64,000 bases of DNA from Acidimicrobiales bacterium (GTDB taxonomy: Bacteria; Actinomycetota; Acidimicrobiia; Acidimicrobiales; MedAcidi-G1). Of this stretch, positions 9,578 to 18,010 are shown in pieces. The notes under the pieces were generated by a model. That model saw only the letters and a list, made by a program, of their open reading frames with translations. It ran no database searches and was not told the origin of the DNA. Both the position numbers and the translations under genes were made by a program. The stretch covers positions 1 to 64,000 of the forward strand of contig JAQWOV010000002.1 in the NCBI GenBank assembly GCA_029245675.1. Direction: 5' to 3'. Position 1 is the first letter of the stretch. Each line of letters opens with the position of its first letter.

Positions 9578-12500
9578 TCATTCAGGTTTAGGCCGCGGCG
9601 GCGGGTTGGTAGTTCGAGGTGGTGGCGATGACCTCGGCTCAGGAGAAGAGCTATTATCGGGTTTAGGCCGCGGTGGCGGGTTGGTAGTTCGAGGTGGTGG
9701 CGATGAGCTCGGCTCAGGAGAAGAGCTATTATCGGGTCTAGGCGGCGGGGAACCGGGTCCCGGCATAGATGAAGGTGTGTGAGGAGGTTCATCCGTTGAA
9801 TCCGTATGAACATTAGGGGAGATACGTTCAATAAGAGTAGGAAGATCAGAGTCTTTTTGATTTTTTACAGCGTCTAAACCAAATATTGGATTTTCAGCTG
9901 CTGTTTTTGGAACCAAGTAAGCCACTACAGCTGTAGTGGTGAAGCCAGGATTAGACGGTTTGATCGATAGAAGAGTCGCATTTGTCAAGTTCAACTCCGT
10001 TGCCGATGATTTTTGTGAACTTACTGGGAGAATCTCAGTAACCCAGCCTTCTTTCTTAACTTCACCCCATCCACCGGTAAGAAGTTTAAGGACATTCCAA
10101 AAAGCTGGTGAACGGGCTTTAAGTTCAAAGGAACCAACATTCAGACGACGCCTATTTGAAGAATTTGAACTAAGCATCCTGAGGTCAGCAACTTTCGGTT
10201 CGTATTCTTTCAAGATTTCAGGTGCTTTGAGGAAACTTTCTTTATCTTCTGGAATTTCAACTTCAAATTCATGTTCTAGAAAATAGAAATCTTCTGAACT
10301 AGGGAATCTGTCTTGTATGCGCATAGCAAGGTATAGAAGGGTGTAAGTAGTTAACACACCCAAAATACTTATTAGCACAGCTATCCAAGCAGCCAGTCCT
10401 TTATCTGGACGAATTTTGAAGTCAAACGTGAACTCCAGTTCTGGAGCATTTAGTGGTTCTCCACCTTCCCAAGTAGGCACGAATTTGATCACACCTGTGA
10501 TTTCAACCCAGTCTTTATCCTCTAACGGTTCTTTTGACCAGAATGTGAATTCGGGTTTATCGCCTGGAGGGACGACAAGGCATCCATTTTCATTCTCGTC
10601 GGCTTCATTCCATTTTGGCAGCCAAGTTAAATCAGATTCTGACTCCCATATTGCACATAGTTCTAACAATCCATACTCTGGCGGTGTAACTTCGCAGGAA
10701 ATGTTACTTTCTATAGCTTCTTCGGGGACGGCCTTACCGTTGGGACCTGGTTTGTCGCTTAAGCCATTACACACCACAATGGGTGTGGACTTTCGATAGT
10801 TGCCCTCTCGGTCTAAAGATATTCCATACTCATGCTCATCTTGGTAATTCCAGACCCCGGCTTCTGTCTCATCCCACTCAAGAGTGATTGTTGCTTTCTG
10901 ATTTAATTCTTTAGGAGGTTCGTTAAGTGCTTTGGGTGTTGTCTTTAATAAAAAATTACAAAATCCTGAATCTATGCTCACTATCTCTTGGGCATTACTA
11001 CTTGCTACACAAATGCTTGCGCTACTTTCTAAGACTTCGAAGCCCCAGTCAGCTTCAGAGGAATCTAGTTCTTCTACATCTATTACATCTAGAAGGACTC
11101 GGATCTTTCCATTAACTCCTTCGTCTAGTTGGGCTGTGCACACCGGCGACTTAAGCGAAAAGTCGGTTCCAACTACATCAACAGAGTCTTCTGAAATTTT
11201 GTCACCAGAGCAGCGCAATACCGGCTCGGTAGCTATTGAAAAGACTTTAAGTTCAGGATCAAAATTGGCTTCAAATGGCAAATCTGGCCAGTTCGATGGA
11301 TTGTTCTTAGGAGTCACGTATCCGGACACCGAAGTAATCAGGGAGTCTTCCTCTAAAGCGGGCAGAGAATTCCAGGTAAAGGCAACTCCATTGACAACTC
11401 CATTGCTCCCGCAGTCGGCATACTCGGAGAAGCTACTTAACACTGAGTCGTCAACCCACGGAATATCTTCTAACCCAACATTGTCAAACTCTTCTAACCA
11501 GACATCGTCAATTCCATCACAGAGGTAGATGCCGTTTTCAATGATTAGGTCACCCTCTTGGCGAGCAGATACGGACCCTCTAGTGTCTACATTTTCACCA
11601 GTGTCTTCATCTTCAGTAAAAAGGAAAGCGTCATTGAAACCTTTTAAAAGTTTGACTGGTTCAGCATCACATACAACCCGAGATCCATTATCTACCTTAA
11701 TTTCAAGAACCCACCCACTCGGTAGGTTCTCGAGAACTTCAGCATCAAGAGATACATGTCCTTCTCTTCCACTGAATAGTTCATAGCCGGCAACTTCTAC
11801 TTTTCTAATATTTCCGTCGTAAGCGTAAAGATCAATACTTTGTATGAAATATCCCGCAGGCATAGGATCGTAGATTGTGTCGCCGGCCTCCGCAGCGTCA
11901 ACCGGGCAACCATACACAGTCTTGGCGCTCCTATTAACTTCCCGGAGAAGGCCATTCACTAAATTGTCTACATTGTTAACTGCGACGATTGAACCATTTC
12001 GCTCCGAACTTTCACAGTTAACCGACTTCGTTAAATCAGTTTTAGTGAATATTTCTGATTCACAATGACCGGTGATAGAGCCAAGAGCCTCTAAAGAAAT
12101 TTCCAACAGTTCATCTTCACCTAGGTCATCATCACCATCAATAACTATTGCGGTTAAACCATGATTGTTTGTGTCATCTAGAAGAATCACAGCAATAGTT
12201 TGAACTTCTAAATTATGGAGATCTTCAGTGAGCTCCTGAAGCTCTCCAGAATCCACCCACCTGTTAGCTGCAGCAATGGAGAGTATAAATTTGTCTTCAG
12301 AATCACCTACGGGGTCGTTGACGCCATCGGTAAAGAAGAGGAGCACACGACACCTCTCCGGATTCTCAGCTTTGGCATCTCTAAACATGTCCTTCGCTAA
12401 ACCAAGAGCATCCTTATAGTTGGTGTCGGCACCCAGATTGTCTGTATAAAGTTCTGCGGCCCCTCTCATGTGTGAATCAGATAGTTCACCGGGCAGGAGC

Positions 12501-12820
12501 TCTCTAGTTATTTGAGCTTCGTTAGCGAATTCAATAAGGCCCACTCGAGCATCAGGCATATCTAAGAGCTGTGTTGATATTTTTTGTAAAGCTTCTAATC
12601 TTTGGGTACCTTCATAGCCCCAATCCGGATTCATTCCTGGATCGGTTTTTCTCAAGGATCCTGACTTGTCCATCAAGAAAATAAAGTCATGAGCATCCTG
12701 ATTAGGACAAGGCTGATATTCTTTCTCAGCGTTCGCAGGCAAAGTCAGAAGTCCAGCAAAAAAAAGCGACGACAAGAAAAGAGGTAGAAAGAAGCGGGGA
12801 AAAAGACGCCTAATTCTCAC
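9578..12820 (-). CDS. Secreted vWA-domain protein with C-terminal membrane anchor and Pro-rich tail
   Basis: A protein of about 1080 residues. I chose the GTG at 12820: it overlaps the upstream stop as GTGA and has AGGGGG six bases before it. ATG 12826 is the main alternative, and the frame is open to 12883. The N-terminus is a signal peptide (RFFLPLFLSSLFFAGLLTL, then PANA). A von Willebrand A domain follows with MIDAS residues DKSGS, a downstream Thr in GADTNYKDAL and Asp in FFTDGVNDP, so it probably binds a metal and a protein ligand outside the cell. The long middle part is beta-rich and acidic. One membrane helix near residue 800 (WIAVLISILGVLTTYTLLYL) leads to a cytoplasmic part of about 250 residues ending in a Pro/Arg/Ser tail made of two near-identical 25-residue repeats. 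This topology could connect an outside sensor or adhesin to the cytoplasmic tubulin-like protein encoded next. Confidence 0.8.
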   Translation of the reverse strand: MRIRRLFPRFFLPLFLSSLFFAGLLTLPANAEKEYQPCPNQDAHDFIFLMDKSGSLRKTDPGMNPDWGYEGTQRLEALQKISTQLLDMPDARVGLIEFANEAQITRELLPGELSDSHMRGAAELYTDNLGADTNYKDALGLAKDMFRDAKAENPERCRVLLFFTDGVNDPVGDSEDKFILSIAAANRWVDSGELQELTEDLHNLEVQTIAVILLDDTNNHGLTAIVIDGDDDLGEDELLEISLEALGSITGHCESEIFTKTDLTKSVNCESSERNGSIVAVNNVDNLVNGLLREVNRSAKTVYGCPVDAAEAGDTIYDPMPAGYFIQSIDLYAYDGNIRKVEVAGYELFSGREGHVSLDAEVLENLPSGWVLEIKVDNGSRVVCDAEPVKLLKGFNDAFLFTEDEDTGENVDTRGSVSARQEGDLIIENGIYLCDGIDDVWLEEFDNVGLEDIPWVDDSVLSSFSEYADCGSNGVVNGVAFTWNSLPALEEDSLITSVSGYVTPKNNPSNWPDLPFEANFDPELKVFSIATEPVLRCSGDKISEDSVDVVGTDFSLKSPVCTAQLDEGVNGKIRVLLDVIDVEELDSSEADWGFEVLESSASICVASSNAQEIVSIDSGFCNFLLKTTPKALNEPPKELNQKATITLEWDETEAGVWNYQDEHEYGISLDREGNYRKSTPIVVCNGLSDKPGPNGKAVPEEAIESNISCEVTPPEYGLLELCAIWESESDLTWLPKWNEADENENGCLVVPPGDKPEFTFWSKEPLEDKDWVEITGVIKFVPTWEGGEPLNAPELEFTFDFKIRPDKGLAAWIAVLISILGVLTTYTLLYLAMRIQDRFPSSEDFYFLEHEFEVEIPEDKESFLKAPEILKEYEPKVADLRMLSSNSSNRRRLNVGSFELKARSPAFWNVLKLLTGGWGEVKKEGWVTEILPVSSQKSSATELNLTNATLLSIKPSNPGFTTTAVVAYLVPKTAAENPIFGLDAVKNQKDSDLPTLIERISPNVHTDSTDEPPHTPSSMPGPGSPPPRPDNSSSPEPSSSPPPRTTNPPPRPKPDNSSSPEPRSSPPPRTTNPPPRPKPE
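9586..9735. repeat. Two-copy 75-bp in-frame tandem repeat in the vWA gene
   Basis: Two adjacent copies, 9586-9660 and 9661-9735, differ at only a few bases. The unit length is a multiple of three and encodes 25 residues rich in Pro, Ser and Arg (segments such as NSSSPEPRSSPPPRTTN) at the C-terminal cytoplasmic tail of the vWA protein. A recent duplication is the simplest explanation. Such tails are often flexible ligands for SH3-like or other polyproline-binding partners. Confidence 0.9.
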
Positions 12821-13206
12821 CAACATCCCCCTTGCGTGCATGCTTCTGCCCAGTAATAAATATTCACAGACCCTAAAAACCAAGCAACCAAAGTCATACT
12901 TCGAACTACAACACGACTGTTAAGCCTCTCGATCAGCCTACGACTTGATAATCGCTTGTTGTATTCAATGGAAAACCAAGCCAAAGTGGCCGGCCCAAGA
13001 AAAGAACCAACCAGAAAACCAAATCCGTTAAACCACTTTCCGCCAATGAAGAAGAAAATTAAAGTAGTCAAAAAGGTGAGAACACTGAACGAAAAAGGTA
13101 TCCAAGGCGGGCCGATGTTTCCGCTGTTAGATCTAACGTGACCGACAGCAGCGCCCACAGAAGTAGATGATCTCCTTGGCGGCGGCGATGGTTTTGAACG
13201 ATTCAT
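12817..13206 (-). CDS. Small membrane protein, first gene of the tubulin-like operon
   Basis: A 129-residue protein with a basic, Pro/Ser-rich N-terminus and three probable membrane helices: about residues 36-55 (IPFSFSVLTFLTTLIFFFIG), about 58-78 (FNGFGFLVGSFLGPATLAWF) and about 102-120 (MTLVAWFLGSVNIYYWAEAC). I do not recognise a family. Its stop codon overlaps the probable GTG start of the vWA gene by four bases, which implies translational coupling and places it in the operon. The N-terminal Pro-rich segment (SKPSPPPRRSSTS) recalls the tails of the vWA protein and of the protease, so a shared binding partner is possible. Function unknown. Confidence 0.65.
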   Translation of the reverse strand: MNRSKPSPPPRRSSTSVGAAVGHVRSNSGNIGPPWIPFSFSVLTFLTTLIFFFIGGKWFNGFGFLVGSFLGPATLAWFSIEYNKRLSSRRLIERLNSRVVVRSMTLVAWFLGSVNIYYWAEACTQGGCW

Positions 13207-13287
13207 TTACATTTAGCTAATCATTAATCCTTTGTTTCCAAAGACGACTATACCTCTTAGAGGATGGGGGAGTGGGTTTTACTGCTT

Positions 13288-13731
13288 TTAGTAGTTGCCA
13301 AGAATCCGTTCAGGAGTGACGAGCACGACCACGCGTTTCTCTTCGGACATGATGCGATCGTATTCTTCCCAGTCCTCGTGAGTTCCGCCAGCAGACTCAA
13401 AGACTTCACGCAACAGAAGTCTCAAATCTTCAGAATTGAATTCTTCCGAGAGGTTTTCTGGGCCAAGTAAATCTGTTGGCCCGGTTACCGAACGCCAAGA
13501 CCAGCCGCGTCGAATAGCGACCGTCATTTCAGACCCGCGGCGAATGTGATTCAGCCGAGCTGCGTGCGCTGCAGATACAAAAGCCACACAAGGAGAACTA
13601 TTGCCGGGATGGTCAATAACTCCGCAGTTCACAATGCTTGAAAGAACACGACCATTTTTCTGCACAGTACTTACGGTAGCGAGACCTGTCTCACTAGATA
13701 GGAATTTTTTTACGTCTTTAATGTTGGACAT
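13288..13731 (-). CDS. PPOX-class pyridoxamine 5'-phosphate oxidase-like flavoprotein (possibly F420-dependent)
   Basis: A 147-residue split-barrel protein. The N-terminal pattern FLSSETGLATVSTVQKNGRV and the C-terminal GGTHEDWEEYDRIMSEEKRV with VVLVTPERILGNY are typical of the actinobacterial PPOX family (TIGR03618-like), members of which use FMN or the deazaflavin F420. The sequence alone does not decide the cofactor. Such proteins act as homodimers in the cytoplasm and reduce a range of substrates. It ends about 80 bases from the start of the tubulin-like operon and is preceded on the same strand by the HNH lipoprotein gene with only 15 bases between, so these two may be cotranscribed. Confidence 0.8.
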   Translation of the reverse strand: MSNIKDVKKFLSSETGLATVSTVQKNGRVLSSIVNCGVIDHPGNSSPCVAFVSAAHAARLNHIRRGSEMTVAIRRGWSWRSVTGPTDLLGPENLSEEFNSEDLRLLLREVFESAGGTHEDWEEYDRIMSEEKRVVVLVTPERILGNY

Positions 13732-13746
13732 GCTCGCACTTGCTTT

Positions 13747-14919
13747 CTATGGGGCACCAGGTAAAGATTCGCAAGGATTTAGATCACCATCTTGGTCAAG
13801 TCGCGCTACATCACCGTAGTACGGATAATAGGTGTCAAACCAAGCTTTAGCTTCATCCCAAGTAGAAAAGTCTCCACAGTTTACAGTATCGCCCGGATTA
13901 GAAGGGGCTGCCGACGTGGTAGTTGTTGGCGGGGATGTGGTTGTTGGCGGGGATGTGGTTGCTGGTGGGGATGTGGTTGCTGGTGGGGCTGTTGTTGGTG
14001 GGGCTGTTGTTGCTGGTGGTAAAGAAGGAGCTCCACTCACGTTTGGTGGATTATCACAAGATTCAACCATAAAGAAAAGAGCCTCTAGCTCCGCTGAAGT
14101 GACTGAAAGTCCCCAGCGTGATTTTATATTTATCCAAGAAAAAGCATACTGACACCAATAACTCGTATTAGCGGGTTTCCACTCATCAGGTCCGCGTGCA
14201 CCCTTAGAGCGATTTTGGGAAGCCGACACCGCAATCAAATGTTGCGGATCTGAAAGATCGTTATAGAAAGCATTCTTCCTCTCAGAACTCCAGGCCCAAC
14301 CTCCAGAATGATGAGCATTAGCAAGCGGAACAAAATGATCGATATCAAATGAACCCGGAAAGGAAGTGTACGTTCCCGCAAAAGCCCCATACCAATAACC
14401 TGATGAGACGGAACATCCGCTTGAATTGAACGTAACGGGTTCAAGTGATTCAAGTATTAATACTTCATGTCGAGTATTAATACAGTCTTCATCTTCGTCT
14501 CCCCACCTCGAGCCCCAGTCATCACGATCATAAGAAACAGGAGCTTCGCCTGAATCGTTCACAACGAGTGAATTAATTTGGTTTTCAAACACTACTTCCC
14601 ATTCTTCTGACCAGTTATTTTCTTGCTCTTGGGTGACAGAAGAAGTAGTTGGGACAACCGTTGTTTCCACTGGAGCGGTGATGGTTGTTTCTGCCGGAGC
14701 AGTGGATGTTTCTGTTTCTGTGGATGTTTCTGTTTCTGCGGCAGTTGTGATTGGTGCGGCGGTTGTGGTTTCTGCGGTGGTTGTGGTTGGTGCGGCGGTT
14801 GTGGTTGGTGCGGCGGTTGTGGTTGGTGCGGCAGTTGAAGTGGTTGCAACTGAGTCAGCACTGCTACCACAGGCGACTATCAAGAAACAGATAACTAAAA
14901 TCAAAGAGAGTTTCCGCAT
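13747..14919 (-). CDS. Secreted lipoprotein with HNH-type nuclease and Excalibur calcium-binding domains
   Basis: A 390-residue protein. The N-terminus is a lipoprotein signal with a lipobox (LIVAC, Cys17), so it is likely tethered to the outer face of the membrane. Residues of about 21-95 form a Thr/Ala/Pro linker built of short repeats. Residues of about 105-290 carry an HNH-type (DUF1524-like) nuclease motif: DIDHFVPLANAHHSGGW (Asp194, His195) and later SASQNRSKG, with four Cys that may form disulfides. A second Thr/Pro linker leads to a C-terminal Excalibur domain (about 346-386) with the calcium loop DQDGDLNPCE. HNH plus Excalibur is a known secreted-nuclease combination in Gram-positive bacteria; nutrient scavenging from DNA is plausible but inferred. 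Confidence 0.85.
   Translation of the reverse strand: MRKLSLILVICFLIVACGSSADSVATTSTAAPTTTAAPTTTAAPTTTTAETTTAAPITTAAETETSTETETSTAPAETTITAPVETTVVPTTSSVTQEQENNWSEEWEVVFENQINSLVVNDSGEAPVSYDRDDWGSRWGDEDEDCINTRHEVLILESLEPVTFNSSGCSVSSGYWYGAFAGTYTSFPGSFDIDHFVPLANAHHSGGWAWSSERKNAFYNDLSDPQHLIAVSASQNRSKGARGPDEWKPANTSYWCQYAFSWINIKSRWGLSVTSAELEALFFMVESCDNPPNVSGAPSLPPATTAPPTTAPPATTSPPATTSPPTTTSPPTTTTSAAPSNPGDTVNCGDFSTWDEAKAWFDTYYPYYGDVARLDQDGDLNPCESLPGAP
14752..14836. repeat. Short tandem repeats encoding the Thr/Ala/Pro linker
   Basis: Several 18-bp units of the type GGTGCGGCGGTTGTGGTT occur in tandem and encode a TTAAPT-type linker in the HNH lipoprotein. A comparable but degenerate repeat tract near 13916-14020 encodes the second linker. 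These are coding low-complexity repeats, prone to length change, not a CRISPR array. Boundaries are approximate. Confidence 0.7.
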
Positions 14920-15024
14920 TTTTTTATTATGTCAGATAGTTCGATTCAGAGTACGCTTCAGAACAGAAGAAGTAAAGTCTGAACAGATCAAAACTTTTTA
15001 GGCTTACAGTTTGGTGCAAACCCT

Positions 15025-15330
15025 ATGGAAACTGAACAACAAAAACTAGATATCTCCGACGAAGTAACGAACTATGTCATCAAAAAAGGTGGCGAAGTGG
15101 TAGTTGACTACATTTCTGGCGACAATTGAAGCGGACGCCGTCCTACTCTTGCCGTGAGCACGAGCACATCAAGAAGAAACCTTGATGCCTATCAAGAGGT
15201 CGAATTGAACTCAGGTGTCAATGTTTATGTAGCAACAAAAGTTGTACAACTCGGCGAAAAACTAGTTGTCTCACTAAAAGGTAAAAGAAAACTTCAAGCT
15301 CATATTGAAGAAGCTAGTTGCACCCTCTAA
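15025..15330 (+). CDS. Candidate CC/Se-motif (HesB-like) selenoprotein with in-frame UGA
   Basis: From ATG 15025 the frame runs 34 codons, meets TGA at 15127-15129, and continues without another stop to TAA at 15328-15330, giving 101 residues if the UGA is read. The two halves make one protein: VTNYVIKKGGEVVVDYISGD, Asn, the UGA, then SGRRPTLAVSTSTS, later VELNSGVNVYVATKVV and KLVVSLKGKRKL. This matches, as I remember it, the small HesB-like family NCBI calls CC/Se motif (seleno)protein: KKGG near the N-terminus, a C-C or C-U pair, a conserved Tyr followed by DGIxVYV, and an I-D-L region near the end. The UGA falls where the second Cys or Sec stands; the first position is Asn. A SECIS-like hairpin follows at the right distance. 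The alternative is a pseudogene with one nonsense mutation. No clear ribosome binding site was seen. Confidence 0.62.
15146..15164 (+). promoter_or_regulatory. Possible bacterial SECIS hairpin
   Basis: CTC-T-TGC, loop CGTGA, GCA-C-GAG forms two 3-bp helices around a U/C mismatch. The loop begins 23 bases after the UGA codon and has a G in its second position. Both fit the remembered bacterial SECIS rules (loop about 16-37 bases after UGA, G among the first two loop bases). A short GGAC/GTCC hairpin closer to the UGA could extend the structure. Support is limited because short hairpins are common by chance. Confidence 0.45.
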
Positions 15331-15342
15331 CTTGCTTGCGAG

Positions 15343-15415
15343 TGGAGCTAGGGAGAATTGAACTCCCGACCTCTTCCATGCCATGGAAGCGCTCTGCCAA
15401 CTGAGCTATAGCCCC
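15343..15415 (-). tRNA. tRNA-Ala (anticodon GGC)
   Basis: Read on the minus strand, the gene begins GGGGCTATAGCTCAGTTGG, giving a seven-base-pair acceptor stem (GGGGCTA with TAGCTCC, one G-U pair) and a D arm. The anticodon arm is CTTCC-ATGGCAT-GGAAG with anticodon GGC, which reads the Ala codon GCC (and GCU). The T arm is CGGGAGTTCAATTCTCCC-like. The discriminator is A and CCA is not encoded. It is located between the candidate selenoprotein gene and leuS. Confidence 0.95.
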
Positions 15416-15532
15416 GAGAACCACAAATGGTATCAGCGCTTAATCAGGTCTAAACATGAGTTCAGCAAAGTTAGCAATAATTAAGTGCCGAAGTACCCGT
15501 GTAACTCGACCTAGTTCGCTAGCCTCTTGTTG

Positions 15533-18007
15533 ATGTCTAATGTGTATGACCCACAAGAAATAGAGTCGCGTTGGCAACAACGCTGGCTTGAAGAAGGAAC
15601 GTACGAGGTCGAAAACGATGACCCGCGCCCTCCCTACTATGTGCTTTCCATGTACCCATATCCCAGCGGCCCTGCACACATGGGTCATGTCCGTAACTAC
15701 ACCATGGGTGATCTTCTAGTCCGTTACCGAACAATGAGAGGAGACGGTGTTTTAACACCAATTGGTTTCGACTCCTTCGGGTTACCAGCAGAAAACGCGG
15801 CGATAAAAACAGGTACACACCCCAGAGAACACACAGATAAAAATATTGAAGCATTATCAGCTTCGCTTCGCCGTATCGGAGCCGCATATGACTGGCGACG
15901 AGTTGTCCGCAGCCACGATCCGGAATACATGAAATGGACGCAATGGATTTTCCTCAAGTTTTACGAAGCAGGACTCGTTTACCGAGGAGAAGCCCCGGTT
16001 AATTGGTGCTCAGGATGTCAAACAGTTTTAGCGAACGAACAAGTACTCCCTGATGGAACTTGCGAACGTTCCGGCGACCTTGTGGAACAACGCAACATGG
16101 AACAGTGGTTTTACCGAATTACTGCGTACGCGCAAGAACTACTTGACGACATGGAAACCGTTGACTGGCCAAACAAAGTCAAAGTAATGCAAAACAACTG
16201 GATCGGACGCTCCGAAGGAGTCGAATTCGGACTTCCAATCGCAGATGCCAATGGAGAACCGCGAACCGATGTTGAACCATTAGCAGTGTTTACGACACGC
16301 CCTGACACAGGTTTCGGAATGACATTCGCTGTACTCTCACCAGAACACCCCAGAGTTGACGAATTCACCACAGAAGAAAACAAAGAATCCGTACAAACAT
16401 TCTGCAAGTCAGTAGCTGAACTCTCAGACATAGACCGTCTCTCCACGGAGGGAACATTAGATAAAAGAGGCATCGCAACCGGCGGACACGTAATCAACCC
16501 ATTCACCGAAAAATCAATCCCCGTGTTCCTGGCAGACTATGTACTCATGACCTACGGAACAGGCGCCATCATGGCGGTACCTGGACAAGACCAAAGAGAC
16601 TGGGACTTCGCCAAAGCCCACAACTGTGAAATCCTCCGCACCGTAGAACCGCCAGAAGACTTCGACGGAGAAGCCTTCGTTGAAGATGGACCAGCGATCA
16701 ACAGCGAGTTCCTCAATGGCCTGCATGTCAAAGAAGCAAAAGAAAAAGCGGCCCGATGGATCGAAGACCAAAAACTTGGCCACGCGAAAATAAATTACCG
16801 GCTTCGCGACTGGCTCTTATCTCGACAACGCTACTGGGGATGTCCAATACCGATCGTCTACTGTGATGACTGCGGTGAACAACCTGTATCAGTAGAAGAA
16901 CTTCCAGTAAATCTTCCCGATGACGTTGAGTTCATGCCAACAGGTCGCTCACCGTTAACCACCCACGAAGAGTTCCTTACCGCAACCTGCCCGAGTTGCG
17001 GGGGAGTAGCTCGTCGTGAAACAGACACCATGGACACTTTCGTTGACTCGTCCTGGTATTTCCTACGTTTTGCAGATCCCACAAATCAAGAAAACCCATT
17101 CAGTTTGGACGCAATAGAGCGATGGCTTCCAGTCGACCAGTACATCGGCGGAGTAGAACATGCAATCTTGCATCTCATGTATGCCCGCTTCTTCACCAAA
17201 GCGTTAGCTGACCTCGGAGTGGCACCTAAAAATCTACGAGAACCATTCAGTCGCTTATTCACTCAAGGAATGATTCGCCTCGGTGGAACAAAAATGTCTA
17301 AATCCAAAGGAAATCTTGTCGCACCCGAAGAAATCCTTGACCACCAAGGAGCAGACGCCCTACGGCTCGCACACTTGCAAGTCAAACCACCACAAGAAGA
17401 TGTTGACTGGGAAGATCTCGGCATAGACGGCTGTTCAAAATTTATTGGCCGAGTTTGGCGACTCGCTTTATCAACAAAAGACCTGCCAGGAGAACGACGA
17501 GAGGGCGAACCTTCTGCAGCCGATTTAGAAATAGAAAGAGCTACACACCGTTTAATGGACCGCATCACTAACGAATATGATCGCTGGTCATACAACACCG
17601 CCATCGCTGGCTTTATGGAATTCACTAATACGATTTATAAATGGATCCAATCCCCGGAAGGAGCACATGGGCCAACACTGGAAGAAGCAGTAGACACACT
17701 CTTATTGGTCATGGCACCAGCAGCGCCACATGTTTGCGCAGAGTTATGGGAAAGACGAAATGGCGACCACATACATCTCAAACAATGGCCGGTACCAGAC
17801 CCTGAAAAACTTGTAGAAGATACTGCAACCATGATTATTCAAGTCAATGGAAAAGTTAAGGAAAGACTGGAAGTTCCTTCAGATATAAGCGATGAAGAAG
17901 CCGAATCTCTTGCCATGCAAACCCCTAAGGTTGCGGAACAACTAGACGGTGCTCAACCAAAGAAAGTCATAGTTCGAGCACCAAAACTCGTAAATCTGGT
18001 TATCTGA
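15533..18007 (+). CDS. leuS: Leucine--tRNA ligase
   Basis: A class I aminoacyl-tRNA synthetase that charges tRNA-Leu. The HIGH signature is present as [17 protein letters not shown] near residue 40, and the KMSKS loop as [11 protein letters not shown] near residue 585. A CP1 editing domain with [19 protein letters not shown] lies between, and a zinc-type region ([15 protein letters not shown]) lies before the second half of the active site. The natural start is ATG 15533 ([18 protein letters not shown]), giving 824 residues, a normal bacterial length; an upstream TTG at 15527 is not needed. The C-terminal anticodon-binding and tRNA-contact domains are complete. It is encoded divergently from tRNA-Ala and convergently with the PAC2 gene, only three bases apart. 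Confidence 0.98.
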   Translation: MSNVYDPQEIESRWQQRWLEEGTYEVENDDPRPPYYVLSMYPYPSGPAHMGHVRNYTMGDLLVRYRTMRGDGVLTPIGFDSFGLPAENAAIKTGTHPREHTDKNIEALSASLRRIGAAYDWRRVVRSHDPEYMKWTQWIFLKFYEAGLVYRGEAPVNWCSGCQTVLANEQVLPDGTCERSGDLVEQRNMEQWFYRITAYAQELLDDMETVDWPNKVKVMQNNWIGRSEGVEFGLPIADANGEPRTDVEPLAVFTTRPDTGFGMTFAVLSPEHPRVDEFTTEENKESVQTFCKSVAELSDIDRLSTEGTLDKRGIATGGHVINPFTEKSIPVFLADYVLMTYGTGAIMAVPGQDQRDWDFAKAHNCEILRTVEPPEDFDGEAFVEDGPAINSEFLNGLHVKEAKEKAARWIEDQKLGHAKINYRLRDWLLSRQRYWGCPIPIVYCDDCGEQPVSVEELPVNLPDDVEFMPTGRSPLTTHEEFLTATCPSCGGVARRETDTMDTFVDSSWYFLRFADPTNQENPFSLDAIERWLPVDQYIGGVEHAILHLMYARFFTKALADLGVAPKNLREPFSRLFTQGMIRLGGTKMSKSKGNLVAPEEILDHQGADALRLAHLQVKPPQEDVDWEDLGIDGCSKFIGRVWRLALSTKDLPGERREGEPSAADLEIERATHRLMDRITNEYDRWSYNTAIAGFMEFTNTIYKWIQSPEGAHGPTLEEAVDTLLLVMAPAAPHVCAELWERRNGDHIHLKQWPVPDPEKLVEDTATMIIQVNGKVKERLEVPSDISDEEAESLAMQTPKVAEQLDGAQPKKVIVRAPKLVNLVI

Positions 18008-18010
18008 AAC

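Noticed and set aside
9556-9831. Short minus-strand open frame rich in Arg/His/Leu at the end of the vWA gene
   Set aside because: It is a shifted frame of the 75-bp coding repeat and has no sensible start or context.
13916-14020. Regular repeats that might look like a CRISPR array or a second gene on the plus strand
   Set aside because: They are coding low-complexity repeats for Thr/Pro linkers of the HNH lipoprotein; plus-strand open frames there are Gly/Val/Cys-rich shadows.
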